From Ampullaceana balthica (Eukaryota; Mollusca; Gastropoda; Lymnaeidae): a stretch of DNA of 64,000 nt. Made by a program: the position numbers and the translations under genes. Location of the stretch: contig CALYLW010000323.1 in assembly GCA_944989445.1 (NCBI GenBank), positions 540,001-604,000 of the forward strand, in the 5' to 3' direction. Of the stretch, positions 56,001 to 64,000 are shown piece by piece. The notes under the pieces are model-generated. The model saw only the letters and a list, made by a program, of their open reading frames with translations, did no database searches and had not been told where the DNA came from. Within the stretch, counting starts at the first letter, position 1; each line of letters starts with the position of its first letter.

Positions 56001-56596
56001 TTTACAAATTCATTAGAATTTGGATTAGATATGACTTCATATGACAAAGCTTGTTGGTCAATCATACGACTGATGTTCTTCAATGGCAGGTAAAGAAGGA
56101 GGGGTCCAAGCAATAATTCGAAAAAAAACCCGCAAAAGCAGCATTTATACATTGCAGTTCACATAAACTAAATCTTGTCGTGACCTTAATTTAAATGATG
56201 TGAATGCTGTACGAAACACAATATGAACAATTAAGTCAATTATAGTGTTTTTCCGAGAAAGTAATCAGCGAAGAAACCTTTTTCCAAATGTTCCTTTCTA
56301 AGTGAAACTAGATGTAGATACATAAATATAAAAGCTTGCGGATTTTTGCTGAAAATGTGACCGAAATTGTTAAACAACTGGAATATTTAGAACAATCAGT
56401 AAGGTAATCAGTTATAGCCTACTTGCAGATATAATTCCCTTTTATGTTTTATATATACACTGTCTTCAATGTAATAAACTTTCAAGAAATTTAATTCAGT
56501 TTTATTGTAACAACTTTATGACATTTTAGGACATTTTTCTAACATTAAAGGGGGTGGGGGGGGGCGCACACTTGCCCCCCCTTGCCTACGTCCATG
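53008..56596 (+). mobile_element. Formerly autonomous hAT (ZMYM/DUF4371 type) carrying its own LINE insertion
   Basis: Ends CATGGGGCGTCGCTAGG and CCTACGTCCATG, flanked by a perfect 8-bp duplication CTAAGGAG (53000-53007, 56597-56604) that overlaps the right edge of the MITE. Inside, a degraded transposase starts near 54937 with MDIRNVFKGFKKK. It continues LNIGRYFWTHDLSNELK, PWLVYSQML, AFCKYCVLF, SCSAKYISATTQN, FSILADETNDMSGIGEMSL and EEFLGYIPIV. That order is diagnostic of the zf-TTF/DUF4371 hAT lineage. Multiple stops and frameshifts are present. A LINE copy (53234-54867) splits it between the left end and the transposase. Confidence 0.88.
53234..54867 (+). pseudogene. Second LINE copy (RT plus C-terminus) inside the hAT element
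   Basis: 5'-truncated LINE flanked by an 8-bp duplication AAGTTCTC (53226-53233, 54868-54875). It reads EILKRWTEYCSELYKED, KSAGADNIPGELIQAGGD, NYRTISLISP, EQAGFRAGRTTEKIF, DLYHVFIDFKK, NFRFADDIDGL (RT box ADD), then INAEKTKVMA, FKYLGAIIYNEGS and KKKLRWYGHVASSGG to the C-terminus. At least four stops or frameshifts interrupt it. It is a different subfamily from the LINE that surrounds the hAT element. Confidence 0.88.
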
Positions 56597-56822
56597 CTAA
56601 GGAGCATACAATATTCTACAGTGGAAAAAACTCTAACAAACTAGGAACAGGATTTGCAGTAAATAGAGAGGCAGTGAATGCAGTCATTGGATTTAAACCA
56701 GTAAGTGAAAGATTATGCAGCATAAGGATCAGAGGAAACATGTTCAACATCACGTTAATCTGTGCACATGCTCCAACGGAAGATACAGATGAAAACATAA
56801 AGGAAACCTTCTATGAAGCACT

Positions 56823-57095
56823 CATGGGCGTCGCTAGGAATTTTTCCAGGGGGGGCAAAAAAAGCCCACTTTTAAAAATTTTTAACTGGCAATGCCATAC
56901 AGGTACAATTTTCAATTAAATTCAAGTTCAGTATAAAATAAGGGTTGAAAAAAGCCTTAGAAATTAATAAGACTTACAAATTAGTACTGTAATAGTTAAA
57001 ATACAACATTTATTAATGCATTTAATTTTTTTTTAAATTCTCAAATGTAGGGGGGGGGCAAATGCCCCCCTTGCCCCCCCTTCCCTACGCCCATG
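56823..57095. mobile_element. 273-bp non-autonomous derivative of the 53008 hAT family
   Basis: Ends CATGGGCGTCGCTAGG and CCTACGCCCATG, flanked by a perfect 8-bp duplication GAAGCACT (56815-56822, 57096-57103). Its left ~160 bp closely follow the left end of the 53008 element, so it is an internal-deletion derivative that can be moved by the same transposase. It splits the LINE endonuclease. Confidence 0.92.
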
Positions 57096-58177
57096 GAAGC
57101 ACTGGAAATAGTATTTGATGAGGCACCACGCCACGATACGAAAATTGTCCTTGGTGGCTTTAATGCAAAAATTGGGAAAGAACTAGGCCTATAATATATT
57201 ATATATATATAGTCTATGGATCAACAATCGGAAAGGAAAGTCTACATGATGAGAGCAATGAAAACGGAATGCGTCTTATAGACTTTGCCATCTGTAAAGG
57301 AATGACAATCAGTAGCACAATGTTCCAACATAAGCAAATACACAAAGCAAGTTGGATATCTCCAGATGGATTTACTCGTAATCAAATAGACCATGTACTT
57401 ATTGACCGGAGGCATGGCTCTGACGTATTAGATGTCAAAAGCAGTAGAGGGGCGGACATAGACCATATACTGGTTAGGATCAAATATAAACAAATAATTA
57501 GTAACATGTACAACAAACGAAATAAAATAGAAAAACAGTACGATAGTCAGAAATTGTGTAGGGACCAAAAAATCACCGAGGTATATCAACAAAAGATTGA
57601 AACTCAACTAGAATGATACAAAAGAGAGGCAACCAGCAACGTTACTATAAACCATAGCAGTGGGAAAAGATGAAGCAGATAGTTAAAAGTGTAACTGGGG
57701 AAACAATTGGATTTAAACCGATTGTGAAAAGAACAAGATGATATGAAGCAGAATGCAAAGAATTTATAGAACAAAGGAATGAACCTCGACTAACAATGCT
57801 GCAAAGGGAGACAAGAAGAACACGGTAACTATATAATGAAGCAAGAAGGATAGCCAGCAAAATTTGCAGAAGGAAAAGGCGAGTTTGTGAAAAATAAAAA
57901 AAATAGTAGAGATAGAAGACCTGGCAAAAGAAAGAGATGTGAGGCGAATGTACCTGAAGATAAAGCAGGAAAAGAATGGCTTTTAAGCAAGAACCCACAG
58001 GGTGAAAATACAAAGGGAGAATTGATCACAGAGAGCAGTAGCGTATTAGAGACATGGGCACACTACTTTGAAGAACTACTAAATGGACCAGGTGGAATTA
58101 CCAATGAGGATTACACCCCACCACAAGGTGGACCGGACCCTCTGGTAAACCAACCAACATTAAATGAAATAAAATAA

Positions 58178-58322
58178 GTAGATTTTCAACAAGAACGATT
58201 AATAAGTGTTACTTATGACATCATAAATTTAAATTTTTGGCTTTAATCGAAATTAACGATTACTTTATCGTTAATTTTTCAAAAGTTAACGATTAAATTT
58301 AAATTAATCGTTAACAGCCCTA
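58178..58322 (-). repeat. Terminal fragment of the TTAATCG hAT family
   Basis: In reverse orientation this matches the left end of 26259-28292 and supplies the outermost bases missing there (ends AACAGCCCTA). It truncates the LINE at 58177. Confidence 0.7.
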
Positions 58323-58337
58323 ATACATGTATATATG

Positions 58338-58369
<32 letters not shown>

Positions 58370-58371
58370 TG
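58323..58371. repeat. (TATG)n microsatellite
   Basis: ATGTATATATG followed by about eight TATG/ATGT units, directly at the 3' side of the LINE on the minus strand. It probably represents the 3' tail of that LINE. Confidence 0.75.
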
Positions 58372-58372
58372 G

Positions 58373-59511
58373 CAACCGTCCGTCCTCATGGGACGATGGC
58401 GTGTACTCCTGCTCCTGTGCCCCCCTGCCCTTTCTCCTGGCCCTTCTCTCTTCACTCAAAGCTATGAGGGATGCTTCCGCGACATGAATGCCCTCACGCA
58501 CTTTTACCCACCAGGAGGTGCGCTCCTCGGCAATGGTCTCCCACGTTTTATGGTCTATCTGTGCCAATGACATGTCTTTCTTGCAGATGTCCTTGAAGCG
58601 CAAGCAGGGGCTCCCACGTTTTATGGTCTATCTGTGCCAATGACATGTCTTTCTTGCAGACGTCCTTGAAGCGCAAGCAGGGGCGACCTCTATTTCTCAT
58701 ACCGGTTGCCAGCTCACCATAAAGCAAGGCTCTAGGAATGCGCTCCGAGCTCATCCTGCGGACATGACCTAACCACCGCAGGCACCTCTCACTCAGAATT
58801 GAGTGCATACTCAGCATATGGCTTCTTCTGAGTACCTCGACATTGGTGATCTTGTCCTGCCACTTGATGCGTAGAATCCTACGCAAGCATCGTAAGTGGA
58901 AGCTGTTGAGCTGCTTTGTTTTCTTGGCGTAGGTCGTGCAGCACTCACTGACATAGAGGAGTGTGCTGAGCACGCATGCCTGGTATACAGTGATTTTCGT
59001 CCTATCTGTGAGCTGCGCATTGTTCCACACTCTTCGATTCAGCCTAGCCATTAATGATGCGGCCTTGTCGATTCTGGTTCCTATTTCCTTATCCAGGGAG
59101 AGTGTGCTTGTGATGTTACTGCCAAGGTATCGACGACGTCCAAGGTGTTTCCATCAATGGAGATTGCTGGAAGGCGGTCAGTGCATTGTCTCATAATGTT
59201 GGTCTTTTTGAGGCTAATCGTTAAACCAAAACCTTTGCATGCCTCTGAAAACTTATTGACCAACTGTTGGAGTCCTGCCTCTGTATGTGAGGTAAGGGCT
59301 GCGTCATCCGCGAAGAGCAACTCTCTGATTAATACATTTTCCAATTTGCTCTTCGCCCGGAGCCGGCTGATATTATATAGGTTTCCATCCGTCCTGGTAT
59401 GAATGTTCACACCCTCGGAGCAGACCTCGAAAGCATGTCGCAATAGCATCGAGAAAAAGATACCAAAGAGAGTTGGAGCCAGTACACAGCCCTGTTTGAC
59501 TCCGCTACAAA
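58373..59511 (-). pseudogene. LINE reverse transcriptase, palm to C-terminus, with internal 73-bp duplication
   Basis: On the minus strand: SGVKQGCVLAPTLFGIFFS, LLRHAFEVCSEGVNIHTRTD, ELLFADDAALTSHTEAGLQQ (RT box ADD), FGLTISLKKTNIM, then VYQACVLSTLLYVSECC, LRCLRRILRIKWQDKITNVE and CLRWLGHVRRMSSERIPRAL. A tandem duplication of 73 bp (58538-58610 and 58611-58683, one visible mismatch) repeats the KKDMSLAQIDHKTWE segment and shifts the frame. A second frameshift lies near 59120. 5'-truncated; no endonuclease. Confidence 0.88.
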
Positions 59512-59871
59512 ATATTAAAATAAACTTCTAAATTGCTAAACGTTCCAAATTTATAGCCAAACAAGAGAAAATTCAGTTCAAACATACAATTTAATAAGAG
59601 GGCACAACTTTAACATTCTAATTGAAATTAAAACATTTAATTTATTTAAAATTTAAATAGTAAATGTTAACCAAGTCCTAAAGCCACCACTTTTAGTACA
59701 TTTAATTACTTGCTATAAAAGCTTAACACTTATGACAACATCTAAATACCTGGACCAGCTTTTAATGTAAATTTAATGATCTGACATCTGTCGTTGACTG
59801 CAGATCAAAGCTTGCGTTAGGTCAAACAGGCCATCGAATCAATGATTTTTATATTGACTATGATATACTAC

Positions 59872-59955
59872 TTGGGCGGCTGGATAGCGAAGTCAATAGT
59901 GCGCTCGCCTCACAAGCTGAGTGGCGTGGTATGCCCGAAAATGTCTAATGGAAAC
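59872..59955 (+). repeat. tRNA-like SINE relic
   Basis: GGGCGGCTGGATAGCGAAGT followed by GTGCGCTCGCCTCACAAGCTG resembles the A-box half of a tRNA-derived SINE. The B box is not intact. A cloverleaf cannot be drawn by eye, so it is not a tRNA gene. Confidence 0.5.
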
Positions 59956-60469
59956 ATTACGGCGTCGAAAAAAGGTTATAGGACACACACACACACACAA
60001 ATTATATACTACTTAGCTTCACACTTTCACATGCACTGGTATATTGTTCAGTGATGGGGCCTTTGCTGACTTTTGGCTTTACGACAAAACTTTTTTTTAC
60101 AGGCTTTGACATGTTGGTGAACGTCATTCTTCATTCTCTTCCAATAATAACTTTTAGAGATTTTGGCTCATGTCTTATCTCCGATGATTTATATAAATTA
60201 GAAAGAACATGGGAACCCTACTTGTGGAACCGTTATTGGGGCTGATTTGGATCATATTTTGTTATATAGATAATAAGCCCATTTGTAAATGTAGAAGATA
60301 AACGGGAAATCACAGACATAGTGTAAAGACATTGTGCTGTAACTTTCGTGTCCAATTTTAATAGAAGATCGCACAACGCTTAAATAGGAGCGCCTTCACC
60401 ATGCACACATTATGTATTACTGGCTAAACAACCAAATGTTTAGCACTTCAACTAAATGTTGTAGCAACT

Positions 60470-60470
<1 letters not shown>

Positions 60471-60521
<51 letters not shown>
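60471..60521. repeat. (TA)n microsatellite
   Basis: About 50 bp of uninterrupted TA repeats. Confidence 0.9.
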
Positions 60522-60522
<1 letters not shown>

Positions 60523-60954
60523 CCTATAAAATACCCACGCTTTGCAGCGGACAATTAGGATTTCAGCTAGCTTTGAGAACCCGCGTAAAACCAATTCAAA
60601 ACACCAATTTATTTCAATCTAGATCATGATGGATATACTTGTTTGTCAATATTTGATTAGATCGTGTAAAATCAAATGGGAAATAAAATTACATTAAGGG
60701 CCTCTGTGGAAAATGGGTGCAGGATGTGCATATTTCATAGGCCTGAAGATTTCAATATAGGTCATTATGGAGATACGTGTCTATATTTATTTACATTTAA
60801 AAAAAAATCTAATCGGAAATAAAGATTTAAAAATTTACGAAAATTTTTTTTTGGCACCGGCTCCAAAGGAACAGACGTTAGGAGTTCATTATCTTATATA
60901 ATTTTATTTTTTAATTTAAAATTTGGTCAATAATTCATCCATATACCTAGTAGC

Positions 60955-61097
60955 CAGTGGCGTAGCTAGAAATTTGTAAGGGTTTAGGGGCCCGGGAGGC
61001 TTAACCTCTTTGGGGGACACTAATTAGGGCCCCCTCAAAGGGGGCCTGGGGGGACTTTCTAATTTAGACCCCCTCCCCTCACATAGCTACGCCACTG
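60955..61097. mobile_element. 143-bp hAT MITE
   Basis: Ends CAGTGGCGTAGCTAG and CATAGCTACGCCACTG, flanked by a perfect 8-bp duplication CTAGTAGC (60947-60954, 61098-61105). The CAGTGGCGTAGC terminus is widespread among animal hAT MITEs. The interior is G/C-rich. Confidence 0.92.
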
Positions 61098-61539
61098 CTA
61101 GTAGCCACTGTTTAAAATACTTTTGACATAACTCATGTTTTAAAAATGGCTTTATTGGCCCCCGGCCCCTAGTAAGTGATGTTTTAAAATTTTAATTACA
61201 CAAACCGTCGTGGGATTGTACTTAGACACATTCCAAAGTTTAATGACCATGGGATAAAGAAAATACTATTTATATGGCTTAAAAAAAACTAAAATAAGGG
61301 CCCGGGGGCCCTATCGGTGTAAGATGTAAAGTTCAAAACAATAGTTTGTTTCAATCTGGATCATGATGGATATATTTGTTTGTCAATATTTGGAAAAAAA
61401 AATGTGTGAAATCAAATGGTTAAAATTTCTAAAACGTTTACAAAATTGAGATTAGGGGCCCTCGGCTCGAAAAGAATGAAAAATTAAATTTTAATGCCCC
61501 ATTTTAATATAGGCCATCAAGTTTTTTATTCCAAGTTTT

Positions 61540-62470
61540 ATCAAAATCCATTTACATAGTATCCAAAGTTTGAACAAATTTTATTTTACTCATATTAAGT
61601 GAAAAAACTACATTTGGGCCCCCAGTAAGTGATAATTTAAATATTTTTTAAAAACCTGTTACCATCTAGGAAGTGTACTCAACAACATCCCTAAGGTTCA
61701 TGCTTCTACCTACACGGGAAATAGGAGAGTTAGTGATTTTCGATTTTTATATAGCTCATATTAGGAAAAAACTTCATTTGGGTCCCCGGCCTCCCATGAG
61801 AGGGAATTTTAAAATTCTTTTTCGCCAACTATTGTCGTGATAGTGTCCTCAACAACTCACCAAAAGTTTCATGCTTCTACCTACACGGAAAATCGGAGAT
61901 TTTCAATGTCAATGTTAGTATAGCTCATTTAAGGAAAAAAACTACATTGGGCCCCGCCCCCCCCCCGCCCCCCTCATGAGAGGGAATTTTAACATTCTTT
62001 TTTGCCAATTATCGTTAGGAAAGTGTGCGCAATAACTTCTCAAATTTTTATGCTTTTACCTACACGGAAAATGGGAGAATTAGTGATGAGTCAGTTTTTA
62101 ATACATGTGTATTAGAAAAACACTACATTTGGGCCCCCAGTAAGTGATAATTTAAATATTTTTTCGCCTGTTAACACCGCGGAAGTGTACTTAACAACAA
62201 CCCAAAGTTTCATGCTTCTACTTCTACCTGCACGGGAAATAGGAGAATTAGTGATTTTCAAATTTTATATAGTCCATATAAGGAAAAAAGCGTTTTTGGG
62301 CCCCCGGCCCCCATGAGTGTGAATTTAAAAAATATTTTTCGCCATTTTTCGTCGTGTGAGGGTACTCAACAACTTCCCAAAGTTTCATGCTTCTACCTAC
62401 ACAGGAAGTTTGAGAATTAGTGATGAGTCAATGAGTGAGTCAGTCAGGGCTTTGGCTTTTATGTGTATAG
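61540..62470 (+). repeat. Tandem field of ~170-bp repeat units
   Basis: The phrase CATGCTTCTACCTACACGGG recurs with changes near 61699, 61870, 62049, 62211 and 62387 (spacings 171, 179, 162, 176). Each is followed by TTAGTGAT, a TATAG-CTCAT-AGGAAAAA block, a GGGCCCCCGGCCCCC block and a CAACAACTTCCCAAAGT block. The field ends in GAGTCAGTCAGGGCTTTGGC. Decayed single units occur upstream (60540-61540) and near 8270-8690. Confidence 0.8.
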
Positions 62471-62558
62471 ATATATATAATCGATCTCTTGTCAAAGTAT
62501 TTGGCGGGTTGTGGTGGAATTGTCTTGAGGACTAAAAAAAACCCATAGATAAGCGTAG

Positions 62559-62611
62559 GACGCAATAATCTTCTGTATAGAAGGAGCGTCTGTAAACAGA
62601 TAAGATAAGAT
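62559..62611 (+). repeat. LINE 3' hairpin tail, 330 bp from the eRF3 start
   Basis: Nearly identical to the 45467-45521 tail: GACGC, CTTCTGTATAGAAG inner hairpin, GCGTC, then ACAGATAAGATAAGAT. No coding part precedes it. Confidence 0.7.
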
Positions 62612-62833
62612 GTTTGTGTTACTAATGCAAAAGAATAAATCGAAATGGAACAATTCCGTCTGATACATTACCATTAGGTATGTATGAGTATGTATTTATT
62701 TATTTATATTTTTAAAGCATTTTTATTTTTTTAAAGATAAGCCATTTTAAATTTATATTTAACTATTAAAAATAATCTCAAGATGAAAAATTATAACATT
62801 TTGAAATTTTAAAGATATTTCTCGTTTTCATCG

Positions 62834-62879
62834 TTTCCGGTGATACTTCTGTTGCGCATGTGAAAACAGCGTGACGTCA
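62834..62879 (+). promoter_or_regulatory. eRF3 promoter motifs
   Basis: Within 115 bp of the start codon lie TTTCCGG (62834-62840, ETS-like on the minus strand), TTGCGCATG (NRF1-like half) and a perfect cAMP-response element TGACGTCA (62872-62879). No TATA box is evident. These are typical of CpG-poor housekeeping promoters; function is inferred. Confidence 0.45.
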
Positions 62880-62946
62880 AAGCAAATCTTGCACGCGGTG
62901 TTGAAATTAGGGAGCGTTTGGCAATTATTTTTCTTTTCAATAGATT

Positions 62947-63184
62947 ATGGCGTCTCTAAATGGACAAGAAAGTGTACCAGACTCTTGGGAGGACAACCCC
63001 GGTGTACCAAGTGAAAACGGTTCAGATTTATCACAGAATTTCTCTAATCTCAATGTAAACGCACCCGTCTTTAGACCCGGTCAAAATGTATTTGCTACGG
63101 AGTTTGTTCCACCAAAAGCGGCAGAAGATGACTCTGAAGAAGCAGAACTTCCATCTGAAATGGCTCCGGAGGATCAGAATGAAA
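62947..63184 (+). CDS. GSPT1: eRF3 / GSPT first coding exon (rest off-window)
   Basis: eRF3 is the GTPase that works with eRF1 in translation termination; its N-terminus binds poly(A)-binding protein. The exon starts at ATG 62947 and encodes about 79 residues. It contains PDSWED near the start (eRF3 proteins have PDCWDQ-like sequence here), then SNLNVNAPVFRPG and FATEFVPP. These match the two overlapping PAM2 motifs of eRF3 (family form LNVNAKPFVP ... AAEFVPSF). An acidic Glu/Ser-rich stretch follows. The frame stops at 63187-63189, but a GTTAGT donor at 63185 would join the G-domain exons to the right, so 63184 is taken as the exon end. The GTPase domain is not in the window. The symbol is by orthology of the N-terminus only. 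Confidence 0.82.
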
Positions 63185-63324
63185 GTTAGTAACTGAGTGC
63201 TATTAAGAGATTTCTTTGCACAATGCAATTATCAGTAACCTTTAAATATCATAATATGTTAGACAGGTGGGTTTGGATTGGAACATGTAGGCCTAACGTA
63301 ACTAACTTTTAATGTTAAAAAAAT

Positions 63325-64000
63325 TAGGGTTGCGGAAATTAACGATTAATTTCTCGATTAACGGTTAAAAATTTTTAACGATTAATCGACCCACCACTTA
63401 TAAATGTACTAGAGGTCAAAAAGTAAAATATTTCGGCCGATAAATATAAACTAATTTAATTTAGGACGATTTCAAGAACATTTTGGTTTTAATACGTTTA
63501 ATTTGTAAACTATTGTATTGACTGGCGTGAATGTTCAAAATTTTGATAAAGGTTATTGTGTGCATTGAGAGAATTCGTTTGCCTACCATGCAATGTAAAA
63601 TGTTCCCTCTAGGTCTTAGCTTCGTTGGTCAGTGTGCAAGGTTAAAAATAACCTCATGTGACATGTGCAAAGTTGCACAACGTCCATTTTTTGTGAAATA
63701 TTTTTCAAAATTTGCTGTGCTGTTATTCTATACGCCTGCATTGCCGGCCAAATATCTGCGCAGCCACGCTGCTTAAAAGGAGCATAGCTACCATGGTTTT
63801 AACACGCTGCTTACATATCACCTGCAAACCAAACCCCCACTCAGTATCATAAACTTCAGCTGAGACAATCTAAAGCTATTACTATTTGATTAATTTGAAC
63901 GATTGTCTAGCTCAGCAGGTTATATTGTCAATAAGACCCGCTCATCACTTGAACCAAGTAATGTCAATACTAATACACTTGTCTGTTTGCGTTGTTTGTG
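63325..64000 (+). mobile_element. TTAATCG-type hAT element, 5' part, in eRF3 intron 1
   Basis: Starts TAGGGTTGCGGAAATTAACG and runs off the window. It follows 26259-28292 in reverse orientation, including TTATCGGCCGAAATA-type sequence, and reaches the stretch AGGTTATATTGTCAATAAGA. There it lacks the third-level insertion found at 26503-27729, giving the empty-site sequence. Confidence 0.75.

Larger units (their letters stand above)
52245..58177 (+). pseudogene. LINE with apurinic-type endonuclease, split by three insertions
   Basis: Three surviving pieces belong to one element: 52245-52730, 56605-56822 and 57104-58177 (flanking target duplications excluded). Piece 1 holds the 5' leader and the endonuclease start (NVLNLYRAGVLARLCDELL, then ATLQEISWKDSDIL); the expected Trp before NVL is now TGA. 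Piece 2 continues EHTIFYSGKNSNKLGTGFAV through ITLICAHAPTED. Piece 3 continues KIVLGGFNAKIGKE, then MRLIDFAICKGMTISSTMFQ and IDHVLIDRRHGSDVLDVKSS, ending in the region before the RT. Phase is kept across the junctions if one target duplication is removed per insertion. Its RT is missing because hAT sequence begins at 58178. Confidence 0.85.

Noticed and set aside
57645..58013. Long minus-strand hydrophobic frame (122 codons)
   Set aside because: Antisense to the Lys/Arg-rich LINE coding region; a composition shadow.
59872..59955. tRNA gene
   Set aside because: Only an A-box-like half is present, the B box is degraded and no cloverleaf can be formed; called a SINE relic.

Overview
This is eukaryotic DNA from an AT-rich invertebrate animal genome. 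The genes carry GT-AG introns and encode conserved animal proteins. The space between exons is filled with animal-type transposable elements: a Penelope-like element with a GIY-YIG domain, several LINE families, ZMYM/DUF4371-type hAT elements, and pogo-like and piggyBac-like MITEs. A mollusc, perhaps a gastropod, would fit, but nothing here fixes the species.

Four protein-coding genes can be assembled exon by exon. (1) The 3' part of ALYREF (mRNA export adaptor), + strand, 876-7174, entering from the left edge. (2) A complete six-exon UBE2D-class ubiquitin-conjugating enzyme, + strand, 11706-18565, 148 aa, with catalytic Cys85 and unusual divergence for this family. (3) A complete ten-exon LUC7L3 (U1 snRNP-associated splicing factor), - strand, 43158 down to 22913, 467 aa, convergent with UBE2D. 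(4) The first coding exon of eRF3/GSPT (translation termination GTPase), + strand, 62947-63184, carrying the PAM2 poly(A)-binding-protein motif and leaving at the right edge. All four act in mRNA export, splicing, translation termination or protein turnover and look like housekeeping genes. They are not an operon and I see no sign of joint regulation.

Layout: 1-7400 ALYREF, whose introns carry a hAT element with an amplified terminus and a pogo-like MITE. 7400-11600 spacer with LINE and MITE remnants. 11600-19540 UBE2D. 20200-43160 LUC7L3; its intron 8 is a nested stack (hAT containing an internally inverted Penelope element and a second hAT, itself carrying a third), and its intron 1 holds two oppositely oriented pogo-like elements and a 3.1 kb foldback element. 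43200-62600 is an almost gene-free transposon graveyard between the divergent LUC7L3 and eRF3 promoters. Within it, 52245-58177 is one LINE split by three insertions with readable target-site duplications. 62800-64000 eRF3 promoter, exon 1 and the start of intron 1, which already holds another hAT end.

I found no CRISPR array, rRNA gene, intact tRNA gene or prokaryotic-style system. The points most worth following are the divergent UBE2D, the LUC7L3 3'-UTR splice sites with a possible 12-nt microexon, the datable nested insertions, the inverted Penelope copy, the foldback element, and a conserved hairpin that ends one LINE family.
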